A stretch of 64,000 bases of DNA from Microlunatus sp. Gsoil 973 (GTDB taxonomy: Bacteria; Actinomycetota; Actinomycetes; Propionibacteriales; Propionibacteriaceae): contig NZ_CP046122.1 in assembly GCF_009707365.1 (NCBI RefSeq), forward strand, positions 2,542,001 to 2,606,000, in the 5' to 3' direction. Under the pieces are notes generated by a model. The model saw only the letters and a program-made list of their open reading frames with translations, was not told where the DNA came from and searched no databases. This document shows positions 8,644 through 18,324 of this stretch, one piece after another. Position numbers and translations under genes: made by a program. Position 1 is the stretch's first letter. Each line of letters begins with the position of its first letter.

Positions 8644-10152
8644 TTACTCGATCGGCCTGTGATCGCGCCAGGTCCGTTCGAAGGGCAGCCGCCAGGCGTG
8701 TGGGGCGATCAACTGGTGGATCGCATTCGGCCCCCAGGAGCCCTGCGGGTAGGGCTTGACGGGCGGCGGCATCCGCAGCAGGTATTCCGAGCGTTCCCAC
8801 AGCGCCTCGATGCCCTCGGCGGTGGTGAACAGGGTGTGGTCGCCACGCATGGCATCCAGCAGCAGTCGCTCGTACGCCTCGAGTACGTCGGCGGCACGGT
8901 CGGTCTCGTCGGTGGAGAACTGCATCGACAGTTTGTCCAGCCGCATTCCCGGCCCGGGTCGCTTGCCGTAGAAGGACAACGACACCTTCGACTCGTCGGC
9001 CAGGTCGAAGGTGAGGTGGTCCGGACCCTGCGCACCCACCCCCGATCCGCCGGGGAACATCGATTTCGGGGCCTCCTTGAAGGCGATCGAGATGATCCGC
9101 TGCCCCTCGGCCATCCGCTTGCCGGTACGCAGGTAGAACGGGACGCCGGCCCAGCGCCAGTTGTCGATGCCGACCCTGAGGGCGATGAAGGTCTCCGTCT
9201 CGGAGTCGCGGGCGACCCCTTCCTCGCTGCGATAGCCCATGTACTGGCCGCGGACCACTGCTGCCGGATCGATCGGCTCCATCGATCGGAAGACCTTGTT
9301 CTTCTCCTCGCTGATCGCGCGGGGTTCCAGTGCGGTCGGCGTCTCCATCGCCACGAAGGCCAGCACCTGGAACAGGTGGGTGACCACCATGTCCTTGTAC
9401 GCCCCGGTGGCCTCGTAGAAGTTCGCCCGGCGGTCGAGTCCAAGGGTCTCGGGGATATCGATCTGCACGTGGTCGATGAAGTTGCGGTTCCAGATGGGCT
9501 CGAACAGGCCGTTGGCGAACCGGAAGGCCAGGATGTTGAGTGCGGCCTCCTTGCCCAGGAAGTGGTCGATCCGGAAGATCTGGTTCTCGTCGAAGGTCTC
9601 GTGCACCTGATTGTTCAGCTTGATCGCGCTGGCCAGGTCTGTGCCGAACGGCTTCTCCATGATCACCCGCGAGCGCTCCACCAGATCGGCGTCGCGCAGG
9701 GTCTTGATCACCGCTGGTGCCGCGGCCGGCGGAACACTCAGGTAGTGCATCCGCCGGGCGTCTCCGCCGAGTCGCTCCTCGGCCGCCTTGACAGCGGCGG
9801 CCAACCCCTCCGGTCCTGCCGAGGTCGGGACGTAGCTGAGCTTGTCGGCGAACCGGAACCACTGCTCCTTCTCCAACTGCCGGTGGCTGAATTCGCGGAT
9901 CGCCTGGGACGCCAGCTTGCGGAACCCCTCATCGTCCATCTCCTCCAGCGAAGTGCCCACCACCTCGATGTCGGGGACCAGCTCCGACAACGACAGATGC
10001 GCCAGGCCGGGCAGCAGCTTGCGTTTGGCCAGGTCGCCGCTTGCCCCGAACAGCACGATCACGTGCGGATTGACCGGCTGATCGTCCCGGAGGATGGGAA
10101 CCGAGCCCGGTGCCGGGTAGGCGATGGTCTGGGGGGAATTCGCATCGGTCAC
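8644..10152 (-). CDS. zwf: Glucose-6-phosphate 1-dehydrogenase
   Basis: A 502-residue cytoplasmic enzyme that oxidises glucose-6-phosphate to 6-phosphogluconolactone with NAD(P)+, feeding the pentose phosphate pathway. The nucleotide-binding motif GASGDLAKRK is at residues 37-46, MEKPFG at 165-170 and the active-site signature RIDHFLGKE at 194-202, all intact. Length is normal for the family. The usual actinobacterial partners (tal, opcA, pgl, tkt) are absent here, so this copy is outside the classic tkt-tal-zwf-opcA cluster. It may be a second zwf, or the cluster may have been broken up. ATG at 10152 is the first start in frame before the family N-terminus. Confidence 0.96.
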   Translation of the reverse strand: MTDANSPQTIAYPAPGSVPILRDDQPVNPHVIVLFGASGDLAKRKLLPGLAHLSLSELVPDIEVVGTSLEEMDDEGFRKLASQAIREFSHRQLEKEQWFRFADKLSYVPTSAGPEGLAAAVKAAEERLGGDARRMHYLSVPPAAAPAVIKTLRDADLVERSRVIMEKPFGTDLASAIKLNNQVHETFDENQIFRIDHFLGKEAALNILAFRFANGLFEPIWNRNFIDHVQIDIPETLGLDRRANFYEATGAYKDMVVTHLFQVLAFVAMETPTALEPRAISEEKNKVFRSMEPIDPAAVVRGQYMGYRSEEGVARDSETETFIALRVGIDNWRWAGVPFYLRTGKRMAEGQRIISIAFKEAPKSMFPGGSGVGAQGPDHLTFDLADESKVSLSFYGKRPGPGMRLDKLSMQFSTDETDRAADVLEAYERLLLDAMRGDHTLFTTAEGIEALWERSEYLLRMPPPVKPYPQGSWGPNAIHQLIAPHAWRLPFERTWRDHRPIE

Positions 10153-10260
10153 ATCTCCGATGCTGCCACCGTCGGAGCGAAATACCTATCGCCGAAGCCG
10201 GCGCCGAAGCCGGCCCGGCCGGCCGATGCGGTCAGGTCGGCATGTCCGGGTCCGGCGCCA

Positions 10261-10917
10261 TCAGGTCAGGCGCCGGGACTGTAGGCCGGCAGCCCAACAG
10301 GCCGACCCGGCCGCCGCCAGGGTGAGGACAAGGACCACAACGGTCTGCGGCAGATGTCCGTGGTCGGCCGACACGGTGATCACGTCGGTGAGCAGCCGGA
10401 CCGGAGGGATCCTCGGGACCGCGACCATCCCGATGCTGATCGCCAGGCCGAGGACGAACACCGTCGACTGCCGTTCCACCAATGGCCTGGTCAGCCAGGA
10501 TCCGATGGCCGTCCCGGTGGCCGCCGCGGCCAGTTGGGTCAGCAGGGCCATGATCACCATCGGCGTGTCCGGTGCCGACGGCGCCCGCAGCCAGGCATAG
10601 CCCAGGGACAACGGCAGCGGCGCGATCGAGGCGACGAAGGAGGTGGCCGACAGCATCAACCGGTAGCCGGCGGTGCCGCCGTAGTGCAGCGCGTGGGTCC
10701 CGGCCTGCACCGGATCCTCTCCCCGGAAGGTCGCGATGGCCATCCAGGTGGCGATCGGCACCAGCACCGCCGCGCCGATGTTCAGCGAGTCGACGGCCGG
10801 CGCGCCGGACACGTACCCGATGGAGATGATCAACAGGAACGTCACCCAGACCGGCGGCCATGACAGGAACGGTGCGCATCGTGCCGCGGTGTAGACCATC
10901 ACGCTAATCGTGCGCAT
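10261..10917 (-). CDS. ABC transporter membrane subunit
   Basis: A 218-residue very hydrophobic protein with about six membrane segments, for example WVTFLLIISIGYV and LTLAAAGSACWAAG. It overlaps the end of the upstream ABC ATPase gene by 14 bases, so it is very likely that ATPase's membrane partner. No signature identifies a substrate; two-gene exporters of this kind handle drugs, peptides or lipids. Alternative starts (GTG 10902, ATG 10899) lie just inside the given ATG, and the choice is uncertain. Confidence 0.75.
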   Translation of the reverse strand: MRTISVMVYTAARCAPFLSWPPVWVTFLLIISIGYVSGAPAVDSLNIGAAVLVPIATWMAIATFRGEDPVQAGTHALHYGGTAGYRLMLSATSFVASIAPLPLSLGYAWLRAPSAPDTPMVIMALLTQLAAAATGTAIGSWLTRPLVERQSTVFVLGLAISIGMVAVPRIPPVRLLTDVITVSADHGHLPQTVVVLVLTLAAAGSACWAAGLQSRRLT

Positions 10918-11683
10918 CGGCCCGCACTCCGATGATCGACCAGCCGGCGGCCAGCAGATCGGCCAGCAGCCGGTCGCGGTCCGCGTCGGCCACCTCGAAG
11001 GTGCGCCGACCGGCCCGGCCCACTGCGTCGATGCGATAACTCGCCTCCGCCCGGCTCGCCGGCTCGACCGGCGCCAGCCGGCCGGAGCTCAGGCTCAGCC
11101 GCTGGTCGTAGCCGTTGCCGCCGGCCTCGTGGTCGGCGATGATCACGGTCGACCCTGCCGCGGTCACCGAACGGACGAGTTGATCAAGAACCGGTCCACC
11201 GCTGTCGTCCAGTCCGGCCCGCGGCTCGTCGAGCACGATCAGGTCGGAATCGGAGAGGAAGGCCTGGGCGATGCCGACCTTGCGCAGATTGCCCGTGCTC
11301 AGCGCGCCGAGCCTCGCGCTGGGGGCAGGGGCAAGATCAACCAGTTCGAGCAGGTCGGCCGACCGGTGCCGGGCCGCCGCCGGAGTCAGCCCGCGGATCC
11401 GGCCGAGGTGCCCGAGATAGTCGACGGCGCGCATCAACGGCGGCGGCGCGAACGCCGCCGGAAGGTAGCCGACCCGGGACGGAATTCCGGTCACCGTTCC
11501 GGAGGTCGGCACCGACACGCCTGCGAGGATGCGCAGCAGGGTTGACTTTCCCGACCCGTTGCTCCCCAGCACGGCCGTCCGACTGCCCCGGGGCAGCCGG
11601 ACACTGACCTGGTCAAGGACCAGGCGTCGCCGGTAACGCTTCGACACCTCCCGCAGCAGCAGGTCCCCGGATCGATCGCGCAC
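10904..11683 (-). CDS. ABC transporter ATP-binding protein
   Basis: A 259-residue ATPase. The Walker A motif GSNGSGKST is at about residues 40-48, Walker B LIVLDEPRAGLDD is near 150, and a switch histidine lies in IIADHEA. The signature motif is LSTGN instead of LSGGQ, so it is degenerate. The last 60 residues form an extension seen in some drug- or bacteriocin-type exporters. The gene starts 10 bases after hutI, so it may be transcribed with the hut operon. Its function need not be linked: a dedicated histidine importer would normally have a binding protein and two permeases. Confidence 0.85.
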   Translation of the reverse strand: MRDRSGDLLLREVSKRYRRRLVLDQVSVRLPRGSRTAVLGSNGSGKSTLLRILAGVSVPTSGTVTGIPSRVGYLPAAFAPPPLMRAVDYLGHLGRIRGLTPAAARHRSADLLELVDLAPAPSARLGALSTGNLRKVGIAQAFLSDSDLIVLDEPRAGLDDSGGPVLDQLVRSVTAAGSTVIIADHEAGGNGYDQRLSLSSGRLAPVEPASRAEASYRIDAVGRAGRRTFEVADADRDRLLADLLAAGWSIIGVRADAHD

Positions 11684-11693
11684 GGATGCCAGG

Positions 11694-12794
11694 CTAGTAG
11701 GTCAGGGTGGCAGCGATCGGCACGCCTGCCCGATAGGCCAGGTGCCGGTAATCCGGGGCGTCGAGGACGGCGAGATCGCTCCGGCAGCCGATAGCGATCC
11801 GCCCGATGTCGTTGCGACGCAGGGATCGTGCCGATCCCAGGGTGGCTGCACGGATCGCCTCCTCGACCGTCATCCGCAGTTCCCTGACGGCCAGCGCGAC
11901 GACGAATGGCATCGATGTGGAGTAGCAGGTGCCGGGATTGCAGTCGGTGGCCAGGGCGACGCAGACCCCGGCGTCGATCAGCCGGCGAACGTCCGGGTAC
12001 GGCGACCGCGTGGAGAACTCCACCCCGGGCAGCAGGGTCGCCACCGTCTCGCTGTCGGCAAGGGCTGCGACGTCGTCCTCGGTCAGCCAGGTGCAGTGAT
12101 CAACACTCGCGGCGCCCGACTCGACGGCAAGCCGGACCCCGGGGCCGGGGCCCAGTTGGTTGCCGTGGACGCGCGGGGTCAGTCCGGCCTTGATCCCGGC
12201 CTGCAGGATCCGGCGCCCTTCGTCCTCGGTGAAGGCATGCGGACTGTGCGGTTCGCAGAACACGTCTATCCACCGTGCGTACGGCCGGCACGCCTCGAGC
12301 ATCTCCCCGGTGATCAACTCCAGGTAGTCGGCGCGGTCGGTGTGCGGTGGTACGACGTGGGCCCCGAGGAAGGTCACCTCATCGGTGGATTCGGCGGCGA
12401 TCCGCAAGATCCGTTCCTCGTCGGCGACGGTCAGCCCATAGCCGCTCTTGATCTCCACCGTCGTCGTCCCCTGGCGTCTGGCCTCGGCAAGCCGCGCCCG
12501 GACGCGTACCCGAAGTTCGTCGTCGGAGGCCGCTCGGGTCGCGGCCACCGTGGCGGCGATGCCACCGCCGTCGTAGGGCTGACCGGCCATCCGGGCCGCG
12601 AACTCGTTCGCGCGGTCACCGGCGAAGACCAGATGGGTGTGGCTGTCGACGAAGCCCGGCAGCACACAACGGCCGCCGACGTCGACCGCCTGGTCGGCCT
12701 CCGGCGCCCGCCCGGCAGGCCCGACCCAGCGGAGTCGATCATCCTCGATGATCACCGCACCGTCGGTGATCACCGCCAGTTCCCCCCTCGGCAT
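11694..12794 (-). CDS. hutI: Imidazolonepropionase (apparent frameshift near the 5' end)
   Basis: Hydrolyses imidazolonepropionate to N-formimino-glutamate, the third step of histidine breakdown. The intact frame (366 residues) begins at ATG 12794 and has the metallo-dependent amidohydrolase motifs [24 protein letters not shown] and ATDCNPGT. The natural start is probably GTG at 12855, which overlaps the hutF stop as GTGA. From there another frame reads [20 protein letters not shown], a typical HutI N-terminus. That frame joins this one only if one G is removed from a run of six (plus-strand C's at 12782-12787). Either the sequence carries an extra base or the native protein lacks its first 23 residues. 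The coupling points to an operon with hutF. Confidence 0.88.
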   Translation of the reverse strand: MPRGELAVITDGAVIIEDDRLRWVGPAGRAPEADQAVDVGGRCVLPGFVDSHTHLVFAGDRANEFAARMAGQPYDGGGIAATVAATRAASDDELRVRVRARLAEARRQGTTTVEIKSGYGLTVADEERILRIAAESTDEVTFLGAHVVPPHTDRADYLELITGEMLEACRPYARWIDVFCEPHSPHAFTEDEGRRILQAGIKAGLTPRVHGNQLGPGPGVRLAVESGAASVDHCTWLTEDDVAALADSETVATLLPGVEFSTRSPYPDVRRLIDAGVCVALATDCNPGTCYSTSMPFVVALAVRELRMTVEEAIRAATLGSARSLRRNDIGRIAIGCRSDLAVLDAPDYRHLAYRAGVPIAATLTY

Positions 12795-12851
12795 GATCGA
12801 TGGCCGGTTCGTTGGTGACCAGCTGACCTATGCCGGTGACCACAGTGCTGG

Positions 12852-14165
12852 TCACGACTCCTCCAACAACGATGAGATCGCATCGTCCAGCATCCGGGCG
12901 ACGTCGCCGAGCCGATGTCGATGATCATCGACGACGACCCGGCCATCGATGATCACGGTTCGCACATCGGCAGCTGCGGCGGCGAAGATCACCTGGTCGG
13001 GGGATCCGCCCGCGGTGCGCACCGAGTCGGTGGTGACCGCGACCAGGTCCGCCCGGGAGCCGACGGCCAGCAGACCGGCGTCCGGCCAGCCGAGGCTGTC
13101 GTGACGGGTGCCCATCATGATCAACTGTTCCGGCGTGAAGCATCCTCGACGGCCGGTCGCCAGACGCTGGTCCAGCTCGACCGCACGCATCTCCGCGAAC
13201 GGGTCGATCATCGCGTGCTGGTCGGTGCCGAGGCTGAGCGGTGAGCCGGCGGCGGCCAGTGCGCGGGAAGGTCCGATGCCGTCCGCGAGGTCCCGCTCCG
13301 TGGTGGGACACAGGCAGCAGGTCGTACCGGTCGCGCCGAGCAGGGCGATGTCGCTCTCGGTCAGGTGGGTTGCATGGACGGCCGTGGTCCGCGGCCCGAG
13401 TACGCCATGATCGGACACCAGTTCCGTAGGGGTCCGGCCGTAGTAGGCGGTACACGCGTCGTTCTCGGCCGGTTGTTCGGACAGGTGGAGGTGCAGCGGC
13501 CGATCAGCGACACCGTCGATGACCACTGCGAACAGATCCGCAGGGACGGCACGGATCGAGTGGATCGCGGCGCCGATCCGGAGGTTGTCGTCCGCGACAA
13601 GATCGGCGAACCGGGCGGCCCAGCCGTCGGCGTCCCGGTCGCCGAACCGGCGTTGCACACCCTGCAACGGCGTGTGGCCGCGGGCGTCAAGCCCGCCACT
13701 GAGGTAGCAGGTGTCGAGCAGCGTCAGTCGCACGCCGGCTTCGCAGGCGGCCTGGCGGAGCGCCTGGGCCATCGCGTTGGGGTCGGCGTAATGCTTCCCG
13801 TCGCGATCATGATGCAGGTAGTGGAACTCCCCGACTGTGGTGATTCCGGCGAGTGCCATCTCGGCGAAGGTCGCACGGGCCAAGGCCAGGTAGCTATCCG
13901 GATCGAGCCGGCCGGCGACCGCGTACATCGCATGGCGCCAGGCCCAGAAACTCCGTCCGTCCTGTGCCCTGGCACGCAGGGCCCGGTGGAAGGCGTGGCT
14001 GTGGCAGTTGGCGAAACCCGGCATCGCGACTCCGGGCAGCCGGTGCGCATCGCCGGGATCGGTGTCGGCGGTGACCCTGCTCCAGCGACCGGCCGTCTCC
14101 TCCAGGAGGACATTCGTCGCGATCCCGTCCGGCAGCTTCGCGTACGCCGACCAGTAGCGCGTCAT
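12852..14165 (-). CDS. hutF: Formimidoylglutamate deiminase
   Basis: A 437-residue amidohydrolase that deiminates N-formimino-glutamate to N-formylglutamate and ammonia. The metal-binding signature is [14 protein letters not shown], with VGEFHYLHH and [14 protein letters not shown] further on. Its presence shows the HutF route rather than direct hydrolysis by formiminoglutamase. ATG at 14165 overlaps the hutU stop as ATGA, which decides the start; a GTG five codons upstream is possible. The stop overlaps the probable hutI start as GTGA, so hutU, hutF and hutI are tightly coupled. The N-formylglutamate amidohydrolase needed afterwards is not in this window. Confidence 0.93.
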   Translation of the reverse strand: MTRYWSAYAKLPDGIATNVLLEETAGRWSRVTADTDPGDAHRLPGVAMPGFANCHSHAFHRALRARAQDGRSFWAWRHAMYAVAGRLDPDSYLALARATFAEMALAGITTVGEFHYLHHDRDGKHYADPNAMAQALRQAACEAGVRLTLLDTCYLSGGLDARGHTPLQGVQRRFGDRDADGWAARFADLVADDNLRIGAAIHSIRAVPADLFAVVIDGVADRPLHLHLSEQPAENDACTAYYGRTPTELVSDHGVLGPRTTAVHATHLTESDIALLGATGTTCCLCPTTERDLADGIGPSRALAAAGSPLSLGTDQHAMIDPFAEMRAVELDQRLATGRRGCFTPEQLIMMGTRHDSLGWPDAGLLAVGSRADLVAVTTDSVRTAGGSPDQVIFAAAAADVRTVIIDGRVVVDDHRHRLGDVARMLDDAISSLLEES

Positions 14166-15832
14166 CTGGTCGCCGCCCACCCCTCCTGCATCGGGATCCG
14201 GATGTCCTGGGCCGCCGCGGTGTCCTCGGCCAGGTCGTAGCCCGCGTCGACATGCCGGATGATGCCCATCGCCGGGTCGTTGGTCAGCACCCGGGCGAGT
14301 TTCTGTGCCGCCAACGGCGTGCCGTCGGCGACCGTCACCTGCCCGGCGTGTTGGGAGCGGCCGATGCCGACTCCCCCACCGTGGTGGATCGACACCCAGG
14401 TGGCCCCGGAGGCGGTGTTGACCAGGGCGTTCAGCAGCGGCCAGTCGGCGATCGCGTCGGAGCCGTCGATCATGCCCTCGGTCTCGCGATACGGAGAGGC
14501 CACCGAGCCGGTGTCCAGATGATCACGACCGATCACGATCGGCGCAGTGATCTTCCCGGAGGCGACAAGATCGTTGAAGGCCAGCCCGGCCTTGTCGCGT
14601 TCGCCCTGACCCAACCAGCAGATCCGTGCGGGCAGTCCCTGGAAGGCGATCCGCCGCTGGGCGCCAGTGATCCAGGTGTGCAGTCTTCGGTTGTCGGGGA
14701 ACAGGTCGAGAACGGCCCTGTCGGTGACCGCGATGTCGGCCGGATCACCGGACAGCGCAACCCAGCGGAAGGGTCCCCTGCCCTCGCAGAACAGCGGCCG
14801 GATGTAGGCGGGGACGAATCCGGGAAAGTCGAAGGCCCGGTCGTAACCGGCCTTGCGTGCCTCGTCCCGGATGGAGTTGCCGTAGTCGAAGACCTCCGCA
14901 CCATGATCACCGAACTCCACCATCGCGCGGACCTGTTTGGCCATCGAGGCACGGGCCCGTTCGGTGAACTCCTCCGGCTTGGTTTCGGCATAGTCGTGCC
15001 AGTCGTCCAGGCCGACGTCCTCGGGCAGGTAGCTGAGCGGATCGTGGGCGCTGGTCTGGTCGGTGACGATGTCGATCTCGACGCCGCGCCGCACCAGTTC
15101 GGGGAAGATCGATGCGGCGTTGCCGACCACGCCGACCGACCAGGCCCGATGGTCCTGTTTGGCGCGCAACGCCACGTCGACCGCGCTGTCAAGATCATCA
15201 GCGATCTCGTCCAGGTAGCGGTGATGCGCCCGGCGTTGCAACCGGGAGGGGTCCACATCCACGATCAGGCAGGCGCCACCGTTCAGGGTCACCGCGAGCG
15301 GCTGCGCACCACCCATGCCGCCGCAGCCCCCGGTCAGGGTCAGCGTGCCGGCCAAGGTACCGCCGAACCTCTTCTCCGCAACGGCGGCGAAGGTCTCGTA
15401 CGTCCCCTGGACGATCCCTTGGGTGCCGATGTAGATCCAGGATCCGGCGGTCATCTGGCCGTACATCGTCAGGCCGAGCCGTTCCAGTCGGCGGAACTCG
15501 GGCCAGGTCGCCCAGTCGGCGACCAGGTTGGAGTTGGCGATCAGCACCCGGGGCGCCCACTCGTGGGTCTGCAACACTCCGACCGGCCGGCCGGACTGGA
15601 CGATCATGGTCTCTTCCGGACCCAACGTTGTCAGGGTCCTGACCATCGCGTCGAAGGACCGCCAGTCCCGGGCGGCGCGGCCGGTGCCGCCGTACACCAC
15701 AAGATCATCCGGTCGCTCGGCCACCTCGGGATCAAGATTGTTCTGCAGCATCCGCAGCGGTGCCTCGGTGCTCCAGGACCGTGCGGTCAGCGTGGAACCG
15801 CGAGGGCTGCGGACCTGGCGTGCGCCTTCCAT
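14162..15832 (-). CDS. hutU: Urocanate hydratase
   Basis: A 556-residue NAD-dependent lyase that converts urocanate to imidazolonepropionate, the second step of histidine catabolism. Recognisable segments include [16 protein letters not shown] near the N-terminus, [15 protein letters not shown] (the glycine-rich dinucleotide region), [13 protein letters not shown] and [12 protein letters not shown]. Length matches the family. ATG at 15832 has AAGGAG about 6 bases upstream, which decides the start; the frame is open far upstream, but that part is the shadow of hutH. It lies 26 bases after the hutH stop and overlaps hutF by four bases. Confidence 0.97.
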   Translation of the reverse strand: MEGARQVRSPRGSTLTARSWSTEAPLRMLQNNLDPEVAERPDDLVVYGGTGRAARDWRSFDAMVRTLTTLGPEETMIVQSGRPVGVLQTHEWAPRVLIANSNLVADWATWPEFRRLERLGLTMYGQMTAGSWIYIGTQGIVQGTYETFAAVAEKRFGGTLAGTLTLTGGCGGMGGAQPLAVTLNGGACLIVDVDPSRLQRRAHHRYLDEIADDLDSAVDVALRAKQDHRAWSVGVVGNAASIFPELVRRGVEIDIVTDQTSAHDPLSYLPEDVGLDDWHDYAETKPEEFTERARASMAKQVRAMVEFGDHGAEVFDYGNSIRDEARKAGYDRAFDFPGFVPAYIRPLFCEGRGPFRWVALSGDPADIAVTDRAVLDLFPDNRRLHTWITGAQRRIAFQGLPARICWLGQGERDKAGLAFNDLVASGKITAPIVIGRDHLDTGSVASPYRETEGMIDGSDAIADWPLLNALVNTASGATWVSIHHGGGVGIGRSQHAGQVTVADGTPLAAQKLARVLTNDPAMGIIRHVDAGYDLAEDTAAAQDIRIPMQEGWAATR

Positions 15833-15858
15833 GATCACTCCTTGGCTGGTGTGCGGTG

Positions 15859-17400
15859 TCAGTTGAGTTCGCCGATGACGATCTCGGCGGCCCGGACCGG
15901 ACCGCCGGACCGGACGAATTCTCTGGCCCGCTCGATCTCCGGTGCCAGGAACCTGTCCGGTCCGGGGCCGCCGACCCGTTCCCGCAGCGCCGCGATCACC
16001 GCGCCGGTCGCCGGCGCCGACCGCAGCGGGGCGCGCAGTTCGATGCCACGGGCTGCGGTCAGCAGTTCGATCGCCAGCACCCGGGTGAGGCCGTCGATCG
16101 AGCGGCGCAGCTTGCGGGCCGCCGACCAGCCCATCGACACGTGGTCCTCCTGCATCGCGCTGCTCGGGATCGAGTCGACCGAGGCGGGTACCGCCAGGCG
16201 CTTCAGCTCGGCGACGACCGCGGCCTGGGTGTACTGGGCGATCATGTGTCCGGAGTCGACGCCGGGATCGTCGGCCAGGAAGGCGGGCAGGCCGTTGTTG
16301 CGGGCGACGTCGAGGAACCGGTCGGTACGGCGCTCGCTCATCCCGGCAACGTCGGCCGCCGCGATCGCCAGGAAGTCCAGGACGTAGCCGAGCGGGGCGC
16401 CGTGGAAGTTGCCGTTGGACTCCACGCGGCCGTCGACGGTGATCACCGGGTTGTCGATCGCCGCCTCCAACTCCCGCGAGGCCACGGCAGCGGAATGGTC
16501 CAGCGTGTCCCGGGCCGCGCCGTGTACCTGCGGCGCGCAACGCAGCGAGTACGCGTCTTGCACCCGGGTGCACGCGCCGGGGTCACGATGGGAATCCCGG
16601 ATCGGGCTGTCTGCCAGCATCCGGCGCAGATTGCCGGCGCTGGCCGCCTGGCCGGGGTGGGGGCGCAGCCGCTGAAGATCATCGGCGAAGACGTCGTCGG
16701 TGCCGAGCAGACCCTCGACACTCATCGCGGCCGCGACATCGGCGGTGATCAACAACCGGCGCAGGTCGGCAACGGCCAGGATCAACATGCCGAGCATGCC
16801 GTCAGTGCCGTTGATCAGCGCAAGACCCTCCTTCTCGGCGAGTTGCACGGGTTCGATGTCGTACAACTCGAGGGCGGTGCGGGCATCGAGCAGCTCTCCG
16901 TCGGTGTTACGCAGCGCGCCATCGCCGGTGATCGCCAGGGCGCAGTGGGCCAGCGGAGCAAGATCACCGGAGCATCCCAGTGATCCGTACTCGTGCACCA
17001 GCGGGGTCAGCCCGGCGTTGAGCAGGTCCGCGTAGCGGTCGGCGATCAGCGGGCGGACACCGGTCCGACCGGTGCACAAGGTGCGCAGCCGCAACAGCAT
17101 CAGGGCGCGGACCACTTCGGTCTCGACCTCCGGTCCGGATCCCGCCGCGTGTGACCTGATCAGACTGCGCTGCAACTGTACGCGGCGATCGGCGGGAATG
17201 TGCCGGGTGGCCAAGGCACCGAAACCCGTCGACACCCCATAGTGCGGGACCGGGTCACCGGCCAGCGATTCCACGACGGCCCGACTGGCGGCCATGGCCC
17301 GCCGGGCCGCCTCGTCGATCCGTACCGGGGCGTACTCGCGGGCAACCACCGCCACGTCGTCGAAGGAGAGCCGGCCGGCGCCGATGATGATCTCCGACAT
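15859..17400 (-). CDS. hutH: Histidine ammonia-lyase
   Basis: A 513-residue enzyme that removes ammonia from histidine to give urocanate, the first step of the pathway. The prosthetic-group loop reads [14 protein letters not shown], so the self-cyclising tripeptide is C143-S144-G145 rather than the common Ala-Ser-Gly; I believe cysteine occurs here in other actinomycetes. Other conserved stretches are YGVSTGFG, a lysine-rich [11 protein letters not shown] and the C-terminal [13 protein letters not shown] at 17400 fits the family N-terminus (MSEIIIGAG). It is the first gene of the hut operon and is divergent from an IclR regulator, with a perfect palindrome between them. Confidence 0.96.
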   Translation of the reverse strand: MSEIIIGAGRLSFDDVAVVAREYAPVRIDEAARRAMAASRAVVESLAGDPVPHYGVSTGFGALATRHIPADRRVQLQRSLIRSHAAGSGPEVETEVVRALMLLRLRTLCTGRTGVRPLIADRYADLLNAGLTPLVHEYGSLGCSGDLAPLAHCALAITGDGALRNTDGELLDARTALELYDIEPVQLAEKEGLALINGTDGMLGMLILAVADLRRLLITADVAAAMSVEGLLGTDDVFADDLQRLRPHPGQAASAGNLRRMLADSPIRDSHRDPGACTRVQDAYSLRCAPQVHGAARDTLDHSAAVASRELEAAIDNPVITVDGRVESNGNFHGAPLGYVLDFLAIAAADVAGMSERRTDRFLDVARNNGLPAFLADDPGVDSGHMIAQYTQAAVVAELKRLAVPASVDSIPSSAMQEDHVSMGWSAARKLRRSIDGLTRVLAIELLTAARGIELRAPLRSAPATGAVIAALRERVGGPGPDRFLAPEIERAREFVRSGGPVRAAEIVIGELN

Positions 17401-17454
17401 ACCGCCATTGAAGTTCCGGGCAACCCCGGTGCGGCAGACCCGGCGACCGTTAGC

Positions 17455-17472
17455 TGTCTCGGATCCGAGACA
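17455..17472. promoter_or_regulatory. Perfect 18-bp palindrome, probable IclR operator
   Basis: TGTCTCGGATCCGAGACA is its own reverse complement. It sits in the 101-bp spacer between hutH (minus) and the IclR-family gene (plus). It overlaps the likely -35 region of the regulator, whose -10-like CACAAT is at 17490-17495. It also lies between candidate -35 and -10 elements for hutH, and so could control both genes. Confidence 0.65.
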
Positions 17473-17501
17473 AGTCCGGGCGTCGGCGGCACAATGGTCG
17501 G

Positions 17502-18260
17502 ATGGCCAACGCACCGGCGGCGGCACAGGCGCTGGCCGTGCTGCAACTCCTCGGTCGCCACGCCGACCCGCTGCCCGCCGCGACCATCGCGCGGGAACTC
17601 GGCCTGCCCCGCTCGTCGACATATCACCTGCTCGCCGTGCTCAGCGAGGCCGGCTTCGTCAGCCATCTCGAGGACGACCGGCGCTGGGGGCTCGGCGTTG
17701 CCGCCTACGAGCTCGGATCCGCCTATTCCCGGCAGGCACCGCTGCAGCGCCTGGCGCGCCCGGTGCTGCGGCAGTTGGTCGACGTCACCACCCACACCGG
17801 GCACCTGGTGGTGCTGCACGGCACCGATGTGCTCTATGTGATCGAGGAACGCGCGCCCGGTCGGCCATCGCTGGTGACCGATGTCGGCGTCCGGTTGCCG
17901 GCCCAGCTGACCGCCTCCGGGCTGGCCGTCCTGGCAGCCCTGCCTCATCGGCAGGTACGTGCGTTGTTCAGCTCGCCGGAGGATTTCGTGGTGCGGCACG
18001 GTGGCGGACCCCGTTCGCTGACCTCGTTGCGGGCGGAGTTGTCGACGGTACGTCGCCGGGGATACGCGACCGAGGACGACCTGATCACTCCCGGCCTCTC
18101 GTCGGTCGGCGCGGCGGTGCGCGAACACACCGGCCATCCGGTCGCCGGCATCGCCGTGACCTATCCGCGTGAGGTCCTCGGTGCTGCCGATCACGAGGAA
18201 CTCGTGGCGGCGGTGATCACTGCGGCGGACGCGCTGACCCATCGCCTTGGTGGCCACTGA
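17502..18260 (+). CDS. IclR-family transcriptional regulator, probable hut regulator
   Basis: A 252-residue regulator. The N-terminal winged helix-turn-helix is within residues 5-65 (ATIARELGLPRSSTYHLLAVL). The C-terminal IclR effector domain includes LTASGLAVLAALP and the pattern GYATEDDLITPGLSSVGAAV. IclR proteins bind short palindromes and respond to small carboxylates or aromatics. Its divergent position against hutH and the palindrome between them suggest that it controls histidine degradation with urocanate or a related intermediate as effector; that is inference. ATG at 17502 is 6 bases after CACAAT, so the transcript may be leaderless. Confidence 0.9.
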   Translation: MANAPAAAQALAVLQLLGRHADPLPAATIARELGLPRSSTYHLLAVLSEAGFVSHLEDDRRWGLGVAAYELGSAYSRQAPLQRLARPVLRQLVDVTTHTGHLVVLHGTDVLYVIEERAPGRPSLVTDVGVRLPAQLTASGLAVLAALPHRQVRALFSSPEDFVVRHGGGPRSLTSLRAELSTVRRRGYATEDDLITPGLSSVGAAVREHTGHPVAGIAVTYPREVLGAADHEELVAAVITAADALTHRLGGH

Positions 18261-18324
18261 ATCGGATCAGGTCTAGTTTGTCCTCACCAACGTGCTCGGG
18301 GGACGCACTCGAAGAGGAGAACCC

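Noticed and set aside
10261-11683. Histidine uptake ABC system linked to the hut operon
   Set aside because: There is no substrate-binding protein and only one membrane subunit with exporter-like features. Proximity alone does not support a histidine importer.
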